Shown here: positions 20,521-28,369 of the stretch, one piece after another | Layout: every line of letters starts with the position of its first letter | Position numbering within the stretch: position 1 is the stretch's first letter | NCBI GenBank assembly: GCA_003990745.1 | Contig: RBNI01000638.1 | Coordinates: forward strand, 1-28,369 | Origin: Jimgerdemannia flammicorona | Taxonomy: Eukaryota; Mucoromycota; Endogonomycetes; Endogonales; Endogonaceae | Reading direction: 5' to 3' | DNA length: 28,369 nucleotides | Notes under the pieces: model-generated | Seen by the model: only the letters and a program-made list of their open reading frames with translations | Told to the model about the DNA's origin: nothing | The model's database searches: none | Translations under genes and position numbers: made by a program

Positions 20521-21410
20521 ACTTCTTGAGATAGAGAAAGAATTTAGTAAGAAGAAGATAATACTTAGAAGAAGAAAAAGATAGTTGGATGAATCAATAA
20601 AAAAGATTAGTATAAGAAGATTGCTGAAGAATATGCTCTATAAGGAGTCTGTTCTTATAGAATTTAGATATACTATATAAAGTATACAGATGAGTGCTAT
20701 TAATATATTATCAAGATCTATAAGATTTATTATAAGGAGAAAGAAAAAATATATAAGTAGTAAGAAAAGGAAGACCAAGAGGACAAACTACTAGCACTCT
20801 TAGAGGATAGTTATGATGAAGAAAAAATCAAGATCAAGATTTAGAGAATTTACATTAATATAGTCTTATCAGAATATAAGTCAGAAAATATAGCTGAAAT
20901 AGATATTGCTATAGTTGAGAAGATAGTTCTCAAACTACAGATAACTACCCTACTTGTAACTGATCTAGAGATAACTATTGCCAAGGGCTATATCAGAATA
21001 CTCAAGATAAGAAGTAGTCTAGCCAAAAGCAAAATTTTGATTGAAGAAGGAGTTATTAATTCTAATTATATATATTAGAGAAATTCTTCTCTTTACTAGG
21101 AATCACAACTTTATAATTCTATTTATAGTTAAGAATTCAAACTGATTGATACAAATGCTGATCTTTTCAATACTATAACTCAAGATCTTAGAAGTAAAGA
21201 AGCTGAAGAAAATAGAAAAAAAAAGGAAAGAATTTAGATCTATAGAAAGAGGAGTTTTTATCAGTATCAAATTACTAAATTAGACTACAAGAAAGAGAAA
21301 ATCATAGACAAGTATAGCTATATTATTGGAAACAAATTTTCATTTAAAAAAGAACTCAAGAAACTATTGTATAAATTTTGAAAAAAGATACCATATTACT
21401 GTTATAATAT

Positions 21411-22406
21411 AGATACAGGAGATACTGCGATATAAGGGCTTTTGGTGGAAGGTGGTAGATGGTGCCTGGAGAATTGGTCTGTGATGGCAGAGCAATGAGA
21501 GTGAGGGAGATTGGGGACTGTGGATGTGGAGATGGGACAGACTTCTGTTAGGTGGTACTTTGGTTGAGGACTTTCAGCTTAGCAATAGTATGGAGTGCTT
21601 ATAGGGCTTAGGGGGGGACCTGTGGCCTATTGCATGGCAGAGGGTAGGGATCAGTGAGGGGTGGGACTGGAATGGGCTTTGGCCTTGGAGCAAGCAGGTG
21701 ATGCAGTAGCTCTCTCCCAACTTCTGGGTGGTGTGGTGGCAGTTTCTAAGGCAGAATGTGATGTTGAACTTTTGGTCTGGGCACTTGATGGCAGATGGCC
21801 AGTATGAGTGTGAGGAATGTTTAGATGTTGAACAGGAAGGGGGAGTGATTCAAATACCTAAACATTGGCTTGGTAAGTATAACATTCTGGGGGTTTTTTG
21901 GCACTGCATTGTAGACCAGTTAGGACTGCAAGCACTTATAGGAGGGGAAGGGGGGAGATGGGGAGAGCTCCACTGCAGGTTAGTGGGGGGGATTGGTGAT
22001 GAATGGCTGACCCTGGGTTGGGCTCTGGCTATTTGAGTTGAGCTAGCCAGACATTGGTTATATATATTCAAGGAGGGTCAGTAGGTAGGAATTGGGGATA
22101 GGGTAGTATGGTGGGAATGACTGTTATTGGACATTTTGAATAGCTGGTAGCAGGGGTGGGGACCTGGAGGGAGTAGACACCAGGGACTGATGAAGTATAT
22201 ATGCTGGAAAAGTGGAGGGCAGGTCTGGGTGGTGGGTGACTGGGTCATCTTCCAACAGAGAGGAGTAGAGAGGGGTGAGAGGGATCCAAGGGGTATTGGG
22301 TGAGGGGGTGGGGGTAATATTATATTATTAATGTAGATTGCAGTAATAAAGGGAAGTCCAAGTGACTATAAAAAAAAAAAAAAAAAAAAAAGATACAGGA
22401 GATACT
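21411..22406 (+). mobile_element. Retroposed G-rich sequence with poly(A) tail and 16-bp target duplication
   Basis: AGATACAGGAGATACT occurs at 21411-21426 and 22391-22406. Between them are 964 bp ending in about 20 A residues, with AATAAA at about 22345-22350 some 20 bp before the tail. This is the signature of target-primed reverse transcription by a non-LTR element. The plus strand is very G-rich and C-poor. The only sizeable ORF (21728-22036, 102 codons) has no recognisable domain and may be chance. It could be the 3' end of a 5'-truncated LINE, a SINE-like unit or a processed pseudogene. Its exact tail and duplication suggest it is one of the youngest insertions here. Confidence 0.85.
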
Positions 22407-22686
22407 AAGCCAATCTAATAAAAGACAAGACCAATTCTACTAGCATATTATAAATAGCTCAGAGAAAATATCAAGTAAATGAAAGCTAGAATTATCTAGG
22501 AAGCCATTAGCCCATAGTTCTCATCAATTGTACTAGCTCTAAAAAAAGAAAGTAAGCTAGAAGAATTTACTTCAAAACTCTTTATAGACTACAGAAAGCT
22601 TAATGAGATCACTAAGAAGGATTATTAATTACTATCCCTCATCAGTGACATTCTGGTGATACTAGGAGATGAAGCTTAATACTATA
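22407..22686 (+). pseudogene. RT N-terminal part of the decayed Ty3 element
   Basis: The sequence is readable as SSIVLALKKE and then LFIDYRKLNEITKKDY (about 22575-22625), matching the Ty3 RT block before the first catalytic Asp. The frame ends in the MITE at 22687. It contains several stops. Confidence 0.75.
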
Positions 22687-23031
22687 TTTAGTACTTTTAA
22701 TAAATCAAATTAAAGATTTAATTCAATTTGATTTGAATTAAATCAAAGGTTGAATTTGATTTAAGATTTGATTTAAACTCTATTTTTTGAAATATAATAA
22801 CTAGACAAAATTATGTTGAGATTTAATAATCTTTAGCTTGTTAAATTTGGACATATTTCATTAAGTTATTATATTTTAAAAAATAGAGTTCAAATCAGAC
22901 CCTCAATTTAATTCAAATTTGATTTGATTTAAACTTTATTTGAATTAAAAAATCTCCAATTTAATTTAATTTGAATGACTCTCAATTTGATTCAATTCAA
23001 ATTGATTCAATTCATTTGAGAGAACTAACTA
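22687..23031. mobile_element. AT-rich palindromic MITE inside RT
   Basis: The insertion separates RT codons GCT TAA TAC TAT from ACT ACC TTG GAT. TA (or ACTATA, 22681-22686 and 23028-23033) repeats at both borders. The body is a long imperfect palindrome. For example AACTCTATTTTTTGAAATAT at 22775 pairs with ATATTTTAAAAAATAGAGTT near 22871, with one mismatch. Outer arms are built from AATTTGATTTGAATT-like words. Inward ends TTTAGTACTTTTAA and GTTAGTTCTCTCAA resemble each other. No coding capacity. Confidence 0.7.
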
Positions 23032-23593
23032 TACTACCTTGGATTTATACTCAGAATTCTATCAAATCAGTCTCATAAAGAAAGCTAGCAAAAAGTCAGC
23101 CTTTATTATACTAGATAGAACCTATATCTACCTATAAATGCTATTTGGAATATATAATATCTTATCAAGTTTCCAGAGAATAATGAATAAGATCTTCTGA
23201 GAAGATATAAGAAAATAGATGATGGTCTATTTAGATAATATAATTATCTTCAGCAAGACAGCCAAGGAACATCTGAACTATGTATATCTATTGAATCTTA
23301 CAGAAATTGTGAGAGTACAGCCTGTTCATTAAGTCAAAGAAATATAGGTTTATAGAAATTGAGATCTTCTATTTTGAATATATCATCAATTATACTAAAA
23401 TCTATATAAACTCTATCAAAATTCAAGTAGTTGTAGTCTATCCAAGACCTATTATAGTTATGAAAGCTCAAGCTTTCATGGGACTCACTACTTATTACAG
23501 GAGATTTATCAAAGAATTCTTCAATATCACAGATTCTATCTATGAACTATTTAAGAAGGATATCAAGTTTCAATAAACTGATAGATAGTGTCA
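23032..23593 (+). pseudogene. RT catalytic part of the decayed Ty3 element
   Basis: The sequence reads TTLDLYSEFYQI, KKASKKSAFIILDRTY, MLFGIYNILSSFQRIMNKIF and MVYLDNIIIFSKTAKEHL, where LDN replaces the catalytic LDD. The thumb (TTYYRRFIKEFF) follows after frame changes. Coding stops at the insertion boundary near 23593. Confidence 0.8.
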
Positions 23594-24062
23594 CATAGTG
23601 GTTGCTAAGTCCTTCAAATGCACCAGATTCTCTTCAAGGTGTATCTCTTAGACTAACTCAAGTTATTATAAGCAAGTTCTTATTGGAGTACCTTTCCAAG
23701 GTCTTATAGTCCTCAAACTTCTTATCTTTAACTATCTTGTTATCTCTTAGATTGCTTGCAAGGAAGTGTGTATAAGTGAAACCAGAACTGACTTTATTTC
23801 AGAGGAAATAAGAGGGGTATTTATACAAAATATAATTCAATGGTTGCTAAGATATAAAGCTAAATATAAATTGCAATAACTAAAACTACCAAGTTCCAGG
23901 GCTGGCATTATTTGGTATCACATCAAAATGCTAGTGCTGGAACAATTTTGCATCACCTCAGAATATTGGTGCTGGCATTATCTGGTATTATATGAGAATA
24001 CTGGTGCTGGCATTATCCAGTGTTACATGAGAATACCGGTGCTGGCATTATCCAGTATAACA
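23594..24062 (-). promoter_or_regulatory. LTR-like region downstream of unknown gene copy A
   Basis: On the minus strand it begins TGTTATACTGG just after the gene stop, carries the 35-bp tandem repeats, then TATAAATACCCC (23825-23814) and AATAAA (23798-23793), and ends near ACTATGTGACA. The TG...CA ends and the TATA/AATAAA order mimic an LTR, but no second copy was seen at the other end of the segment. Confidence 0.45.
23901..24060. repeat. 35-bp minisatellite, 4.6 copies
   Basis: Units begin GCTGGCATTAT at 23901, 23936 (as GCTGGAACAAT), 23971, 24006 and 24041, each exactly 35 bp, the last partial. They lie directly 3' of the unknown gene on the minus strand. Confidence 0.92.
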
Positions 24063-24068
24063 AAGAAC

Positions 24069-24896
24069 TTAGAGCAGAAAGTTCAGGACCATGGGGGCTT
24101 CATCATCATCATTATCATCATCACTGAAGGAGATGAGATCTGTGAATTCGTCATACAGGTCACACATTTCATATACTTCGATGTCACGTGGGATGACATC
24201 ATCGCCGATGACATCATCACATTCAGCTGTGGTGGGAAAATCAGGAACAAGGTCTGGAGCTCTCCAGTCTATGAGGTTTTCTTTCACAAAATAAGGAACA
24301 AATGTGGGGTCTTGGGGAGATCTAACCTGAATGCTTGGGTCTTGGAATACTGAGATCAATCCTTGCAGGAATTGGTCTGGGTTGTCTTGGAGAATGGGGT
24401 GCCAGAAGTCTTCTACTTCTTCGCTGTTGAGGGTGATAGTGGACTGGGCTTCTATAGCCACCCTGGCTTCTAGCACATTGATATGGTAGGATGACAGATC
24501 TCTGAAGTCTGAGACTCTAACATACTCCAAGTTGGGGATCGACTATGGTATATATCTGAAGATCTGATGGATCTTCTTAGCTGTCCTCATTTCGCATATA
24601 TCTATGGGAGTGGCATCTTGTAGCTCTTGGGTACTGGCCTGTGGGAACTCTTGGCAGAGGAGGTTTCCTATTTCATACTCCTGCCACATTTGGAGGCATT
24701 TGGTAGCAATGGTGATCCTTGTTTCTATTTCACGGCAGTAGAGAATAAAGTAATAAGGGTCTGCAGTGCCCAGGTAGACACTAGGAGTCCTTCTTGAGCA
24801 GGTCCTCATAGCTCTTCTGATGTCTTGGAACATCCTTTCTTCGACTGAGGTACCTTAGTGGTTTCTTGATCTTGAGGTTTGGCAGGCAGCAGGCAT
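24069..24896 (-). pseudogene. Unknown gene, copy A (two in-frame stops)
   Basis: One minus-strand frame of about 275 codons starts at ATG 24896-24894 and ends at 24069, broken by TAA (24857-24855) and TAG (24545-24543), both explainable by CAA/CAG decay. The first 120 residues match the gene at 28018: FQDIRRAM versus FEAIKKAI, MWQEYEIGNLLC versus LWHDYEIGHRLC, and KKIHQIFRYI versus LRVHQIFRHI. The C-terminal half is acidic, with SDDDNDDDE near the end. No domain is recognised; no signal peptide or membrane segment is seen. The start was chosen because it aligns with the ATG of copy B. Confidence 0.75.
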
Positions 24897-25142
24897 TTTG
24901 TTTGTGGTAAGTCTTTGAGCTATTTTGGGATTGGTGGTTCTTATTGGTTGCTGCTACTGCAGTTCCTTGATCCTTCTTTTATATTCTTCAGGATACTTGT
25001 GCTGTGATCACAATGACTCACAGTTGGTCATCATTGCTCATCTCATATGCCATATGATCTTTTTGTGCTTCAATCTAGTGGCTTGTAAGGAAAGGCTGTC
25101 TTCTGTACTGATGTCATCATTCTGGGGTCACCATTACAATAG

Positions 25143-25800
25143 CAACAAGCTTTCAAATATCTTAAGATCTAATTTACTTAGATACCTATTTTGAGAAGAT
25201 CTGCTTAGTCTTAAGAGTTTATTCTATAGATAGATATAAGCTCAATTAGACTAGGATAAAGTTGAATATATGATTATATATTTTAGCTAAGAAACTTAGA
25301 GAGGAGAAAGAGAATATAAATTCTACAAGTTGGAGTACCTTGTAGTCATCTGGACTATAGAAGGATTTCACTACTATCTCACAGAAAGATACTTTACTAT
25401 TCTGACTAACTATTCTACCCTTATCTAGTTGTTGACCATAAGCAAACTCAAAGAAATATTTACCAGATAGATTATAAAGTTATGTACAAGCCTATAATAC
25501 ATATACTATTTAGAAAGAACTAATACTAATACAGATATACTCTTATAGACACTCTGAAGGATCTATAACTAGCAAAATCAAAATGAATAAGAAACTCTAC
25601 TATAGAATTATCATCTATCTGAAACAACAACAGATATCTCAATATTTGAAAGAATAAATATAAATATTTATCAATAGAATCTGGAAAAAATTTGAAACTG
25701 ATAGAGAAATACTAAAAAAAGAAAAAACTACTAGTCATATTAAAGTATAAGAAGGAATAAGCAATAAAGTCAGTATACAAACTTGACTATCTAGAAGTAT
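25143..25800 (+). pseudogene. RNase H and downstream remains of the decayed Ty3 element
   Basis: QAFKYLKI resumes the Ty3 frame. RNase H is readable as AKKLREERENI, VVIWTIEGFHYYL and FTILTNYSTLI in shifting frames (about 25280-25440), followed by LLTISKLKEIF. The last Asp-containing block is not readable. Remaining sequence to the Copia LTR is low-complexity A-rich, with no integrase recognised. Confidence 0.65.
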
Positions 25801-25956
25801 TGAAATATTGAAATATCTTAGTTATAACAACTTGATATATAGTGGTATAGTCTGATTATATCATTACTATAAACATTATAAATATATATAAAAGTATATA
25901 AGCTATCAATAAACAATTACTACTTTCTTCTCTCTACTCTTTTTAAGTATTTTACA
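25800..25956 (+). repeat. 5' LTR of a Ty1/Copia element (decayed)
   Basis: Short LTR of about 157 bp starting near TGAAATATTG and ending TTTTACA. It includes TATAAATATATATAAAAG and ATCAATAAACAATT (promoter and polyadenylation-like signals). Its size is typical of fungal Copia LTRs. A 3' copy is not in the window. Confidence 0.6.
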
Positions 25957-25962
25957 ATACAA

Positions 25963-25980
25963 GGTTATAAGCTTCACTAG
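25963..25980 (+). promoter_or_regulatory. Copia-type primer-binding site (initiator tRNA-Met half)
   Basis: GGTTATAAGCTTCACTAG resembles the GGTTATGGGCCCAG site used by Copia elements primed by a fragment of initiator tRNA-Met, with G-to-A and C-to-T changes. Confidence 0.55.
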
Positions 25981-25984
25981 TAAA

Positions 25985-26960
25985 AGTAGATAATAAAAAC
26001 AAAGACACCTCTTTAACATATATGTTATACTATATAAAGAAGATATCATACTTATTAGGTATATCAAATATAAGTCCACCAAGTAGTATAAGTGGAATAA
26101 GATCTATAACAGATACTGATAGCATAAGTATACCTAATATGAAAGTTATAACTATAATTATTCCTATAACAGTGCCAATAATAATACAGTAAAGAGGACA
26201 ATTTCTGTCTTTGATAGTAAGAATTATACTATATGGGTATATTATATAAAGAATCTCTTAGAAAAATGTGATCTAGAGGACTACTCAGATATAAATAATA
26301 GACAAAAGATTACAGAGCACTGGGGGAGATTATATTTACTCTTTCAAACATACAAATAAAACTTACTATTAATGCTATGATAGTGAATAAAGCCTGAGAG
26401 ATCTTATACAATTACTATTAATAAGTATTCATATTAAACAGATTCTATCTAAAAATATAACTGTTTAATCTCTAAATAAAGTCTAAGAAGAGTATCTAGA
26501 ACTATGCCAATTATATCAATGAGCTGGAAAATTAAGTGAATTCTCTTACATCTATACTGACAGATACTATTAAGGATGAAGACAAAGTCCTGGCTCTTAT
26601 ATATAGACTTTTCAAGATATATATACAATGTGATTATCACTACTATGAGAGAATTTGGCAAATTATTTGACTATAAGTATATTGTCACAAGTCTTTTAAA
26701 CAAGGAAATAAGGCTGGGGGGCAATGGTACTCATGGGGATGCTGACAAGAAAGCCTTCTACAGAGCTCATAGATGAGACAAAGGTAAACTAAGTAAAGAA
26801 TAAGAGCAAAATCAGTAGTGTGATGGTTAATGAGTTAAATTTAATAATAAATACTTCTACAATAATAAGTGTAGTGAGAGCAAGACTGCAACTACAAGAA
26901 GAATGAAAAAGGTGAGCAATATAGATAGGTAAATGTTATAGATACTAACAATAACAATAA
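25985..26960 (+). pseudogene. Copia Gag relic
   Basis: Frames are broken, but LTSILTDTIKDEDKVLAL (about 26537-26590) and then TTMREFGKLFDYKYIVTSLL and NKEIRLGGN (about 26640-26725) match the C-terminal part of Copia Gag (UBN2/retrotran_gag type). A damaged CCHC knuckle may lie near 26860-26920, where CNYKKNEKG is readable. It is followed by the protease relic. Gag here is clearly non-functional. Confidence 0.75.
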
Positions 26961-27049
26961 AAGTGGTAAAGGTAGTGAAGATCTATTCTTTACAGAAGTA
27001 ATAATATATCCACATATAAAAGAAGATTTAGAAGTAAATTTGGAAAATA

Positions 27050-27500
27050 CTTTATACTGATGAAAAATGTTAATATAAGAGCTAGTACCAATATAAGCTA
27101 TATACTGAGTATTTATACATATGATAAAGAAGTCTGGCTTATAGATTCTAGTATAATGTAGTATATATATAATAGTGTACTACAAGTAGTTCTCTATATA
27201 TGGGAAGTTTGAGCATCTTATACCTATCAAATAAGGTAATAAAAATATCATCTATACAGGAAAGTTGACAATTTCTCAGATATCTTTATAGATATAATAC
27301 ATATATACTAGATATAGATAAAAACCTCTTCTAAATAGGCCAAATAATAGCTTGAGGAGATAAAAGAGTAAATATATGACTAAATAGTATAACAGTAGTT
27401 AAACTAAAGAAGAATAAAGAGCTAATATATATATTGAAAAGAAGAACATATATACAATCAACAGTATACTAAGTAGTATATTATCTATATATTCTGCTAT
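27050..27500 (+). pseudogene. Copia protease relic
   Basis: VWLIDSS at about 27131-27153 is the Copia protease active site with Ser for the Gly of D-S-G. It is followed by broken segments matching the usual spacing before the GAG-pre-integrase block. Many stops. Confidence 0.6.
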
Positions 27501-27810
27501 AACTAGAGAGGATCTCTGGTATATATAGCATAAATACTTAGAGCACATCAGTAAGATAAGCTTAGAGTAGATGATAAGGAGTAGTTTGGTAAGAGGATTA
27601 CTAGACTATATATTTCTAAATTTCTTTTATAATAGATATATTGCAAATAAGACTTCTTGGTGATCTTTTCAAAAATAGACAAAGTGAGTAGCCAGTATTT
27701 TCAATATGATATATACAGATATCTATGACCCTATATAAATAGTAATATACTTTGAGAAGAAGTATTTTATTACTTTCATTGATAATTATACTTATAAAGC
27801 CTATATATAC
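27501..27810 (+). pseudogene. Copia GAG-pre-integrase and integrase N-terminal relic
   Basis: DLWYI, stop, HKYLEHIS (27511-27552) corresponds to the DLWH...LGHIS motif before Copia integrases. YISKFLL and YCK, then TDIYDPI (first catalytic Asp) and YFITFIDNYTYKAYIY (second core block) follow up to 27810. The frame ends abruptly where the next insertion starts, so the rest of Pol is not in this window. Confidence 0.75.
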
Positions 27811-28369
27811 TGTGACGTATGCAATTGACAATGGAGTACCGGTGACTACTAAGATCAGATGACATAATGACGTGACAATCAAATAGACAGCCTGACCCAT
27901 TAGGTGATCATCCCAAAAGAAGACAAGATAATTCGAGCCAAAATGAAGACCATGTTATTTAAGGAACCATACCCTGCCTCAGGGATCAGCACCAAAGAAC
28001 CAAGTACCCATCACACAATGCCCCCCTTTCGCCGATCCAACCAGACCTCCCGCCGCTCTACCCCTTTGCCTGGCCCAAAGACCCTGATCTTTGAAGCTAT
28101 CAAGAAGGCCATCTGGCGCCCAGATACTACTGAACACTTGAACTTCTACACCGAGGACCTCGGACACTTCATCAACTACCAGTATATAATGACCCAGCAG
28201 CTCAAAGATACTACTGAACGAATGACCCTCTGGCATGACTACGAAATTGGACACCGCCTTTGCAATGAGACTCAAGAAGATGACCGGGAAGGCCTCATTA
28301 CCGAATTGATAACCACTAGCCGGCTAATCAAGAGAGCCCTCCGTGTCCACCAAATCTTCCGCCATATTC
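27811..28369 (+). mobile_element. Second insertion carrying the unknown gene (copy B, partial)
   Basis: The Copia frame stops after KAYIY at 27810 and sequence with different composition (more CpG) begins TGTGACGTATGC. The leader shares GGTGAC (27841-27846), GATGACA and AGACAGCCT (27885-27893) with copy A in the same order and strand relative to the gene. The 3' end is outside the window, so the insertion limits are known on one side only. Confidence 0.6.
28018..28369 (+). CDS. Unknown protein, copy B (5' part, runs off the window)
   Basis: ATG 28018-28020 opens an uninterrupted frame to the window end (117 codons visible). The start is basic and Ser/Thr/Pro-rich (MPPFRRSNQTSRRS), followed by a mostly helical region with FEAIKKAIWRP, LWHDYEIGHRLCNE and LRVHQIFRHI. 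It is homologous to the gene at 24896-24069 over its whole visible length, including the start. No domain is recognised. Unlike copy A it has no stop codons and keeps CpG dinucleotides, so it is probably younger and possibly intact. It could be a Gag-like or accessory protein of a non-autonomous element, or a host gene carried by one. Neither is shown. Confidence 0.7.
   Translation, partial: MPPFRRSNQTSRRSTPLPGPKTLIFEAIKKAIWRPDTTEHLNFYTEDLGHFINYQYIMTQQLKDTTERMTLWHDYEIGHRLCNETQEDDREGLITELITTSRLIKRALRVHQIFRHI

Larger units (their letters stand above)
23594..25142 (-). mobile_element. Minus-strand mobile segment carrying an unknown gene (copy A)
   Basis: The surrounding Ty3 reading frame (TDR, stop, Cys before 23593; QAFKYLKI from 25143) is interrupted by about 1.55 kb. 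Read on the minus strand the segment has a leader of about 245 bp, a gene at 24896-24069, then an LTR-like region (24062-23594). Bordering bases are TGTCA on the left and AGCAACAAG on the right; a target duplication is at best the shared CA. No transposase, RT or terminal inverted repeat was recognised, so the transposition mechanism is unknown. Confidence 0.6.
18963..25800 (+). mobile_element. Heavily decayed Ty3/Gypsy element with three nested insertions
   Basis: Fragments in order on the plus strand: gag-like basic segments (about 19000-20100), protease (about 20170-20520), RT (22407-22686 continuing at 23032-23593) and RNase H (25143-25430), then AT-rich remains to the Copia LTR. Reading can be followed across three insertions: retroposed sequence 21427-22390, MITE about 22687-23031 and unknown-gene segment about 23594-25142. 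TAG, TAA and TGA are spread through every frame. No intact LTRs were identified, so the outer limits are approximate. Confidence 0.75.

Noticed and set aside
23928..24353. Plus-strand ORF of 141 codons
   Set aside because: It begins in the 35-bp minisatellite and continues antisense to the conserved unknown gene. Homology supports the minus strand.
27979..28275. Minus-strand ORF opposite copy B
   Set aside because: Antisense shadow; the plus-strand frame is conserved with copy A.

Overview
This window looks like repeat-dense, gene-poor DNA from a filamentous fungus. I could not identify the genus. Almost everything I can recognise is a transposable element or its wreckage: Ty3/Gypsy and Ty1/Copia LTR retrotransposons, a Penelope-like element, foldback MITEs and a retroposed transcript. 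No rRNA, tRNA, CRISPR array or clear single-copy host gene was seen. Many spacers and old elements are very AT-rich and look CpG-poor. Coding frames are interrupted where TGG, CGA and CAA codons are expected, which fits C-to-T decay by RIP-like mutation and/or deamination of methylated cytosine. A Coprina-like, endonuclease-lacking Penelope element hints at Dikarya, perhaps a basidiomycete, but this is weak evidence.

Layout: (1) 1-3029 holds degraded retroelement debris: a short ORF relic, an LTR-like segment with a gag-like start on the plus strand, and a minus-strand Ty3 gag/protease relic split by a 701-bp foldback MITE at 1346-2046. (2) 3030-13557 is a complete but mutated Ty3/Gypsy element with about 1.5-kb LTRs. 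Its internal order is Gag (CCHC), protease, cysteine-rich modules, dUTPase, an unknown block, RT, RNase H, integrase with GPY-like motif, and an acidic tail. (3) 13558-14480 is AT-rich and includes a decayed LTR. (4) 14482-18962 is a Penelope-like element with direct pseudo-LTRs and an inverted 5' copy of the repeat, forming a snap-back end. (5) 18963 to about 25800 is a heavily decayed Ty3 element. It is interrupted by a G-rich retroposed sequence with poly(A) and a 16-bp target duplication (21427-22390), by a palindromic AT-rich MITE (about 22687-23031), and by a minus-strand mobile segment carrying an unknown gene (about 23594-25142). (6) 25800-27810 is a decayed Ty1/Copia element, cut at about 27811 by a second, intact-looking copy of the same unknown gene, which runs off the window end.

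The most novel candidate is that unknown gene family. Its two copies are on opposite strands, each embedded in a different dead retrotransposon, and they share 5' flank elements and protein sequence. The dUTPase-carrying Ty3 element and the snap-back Penelope element are the next most interesting.
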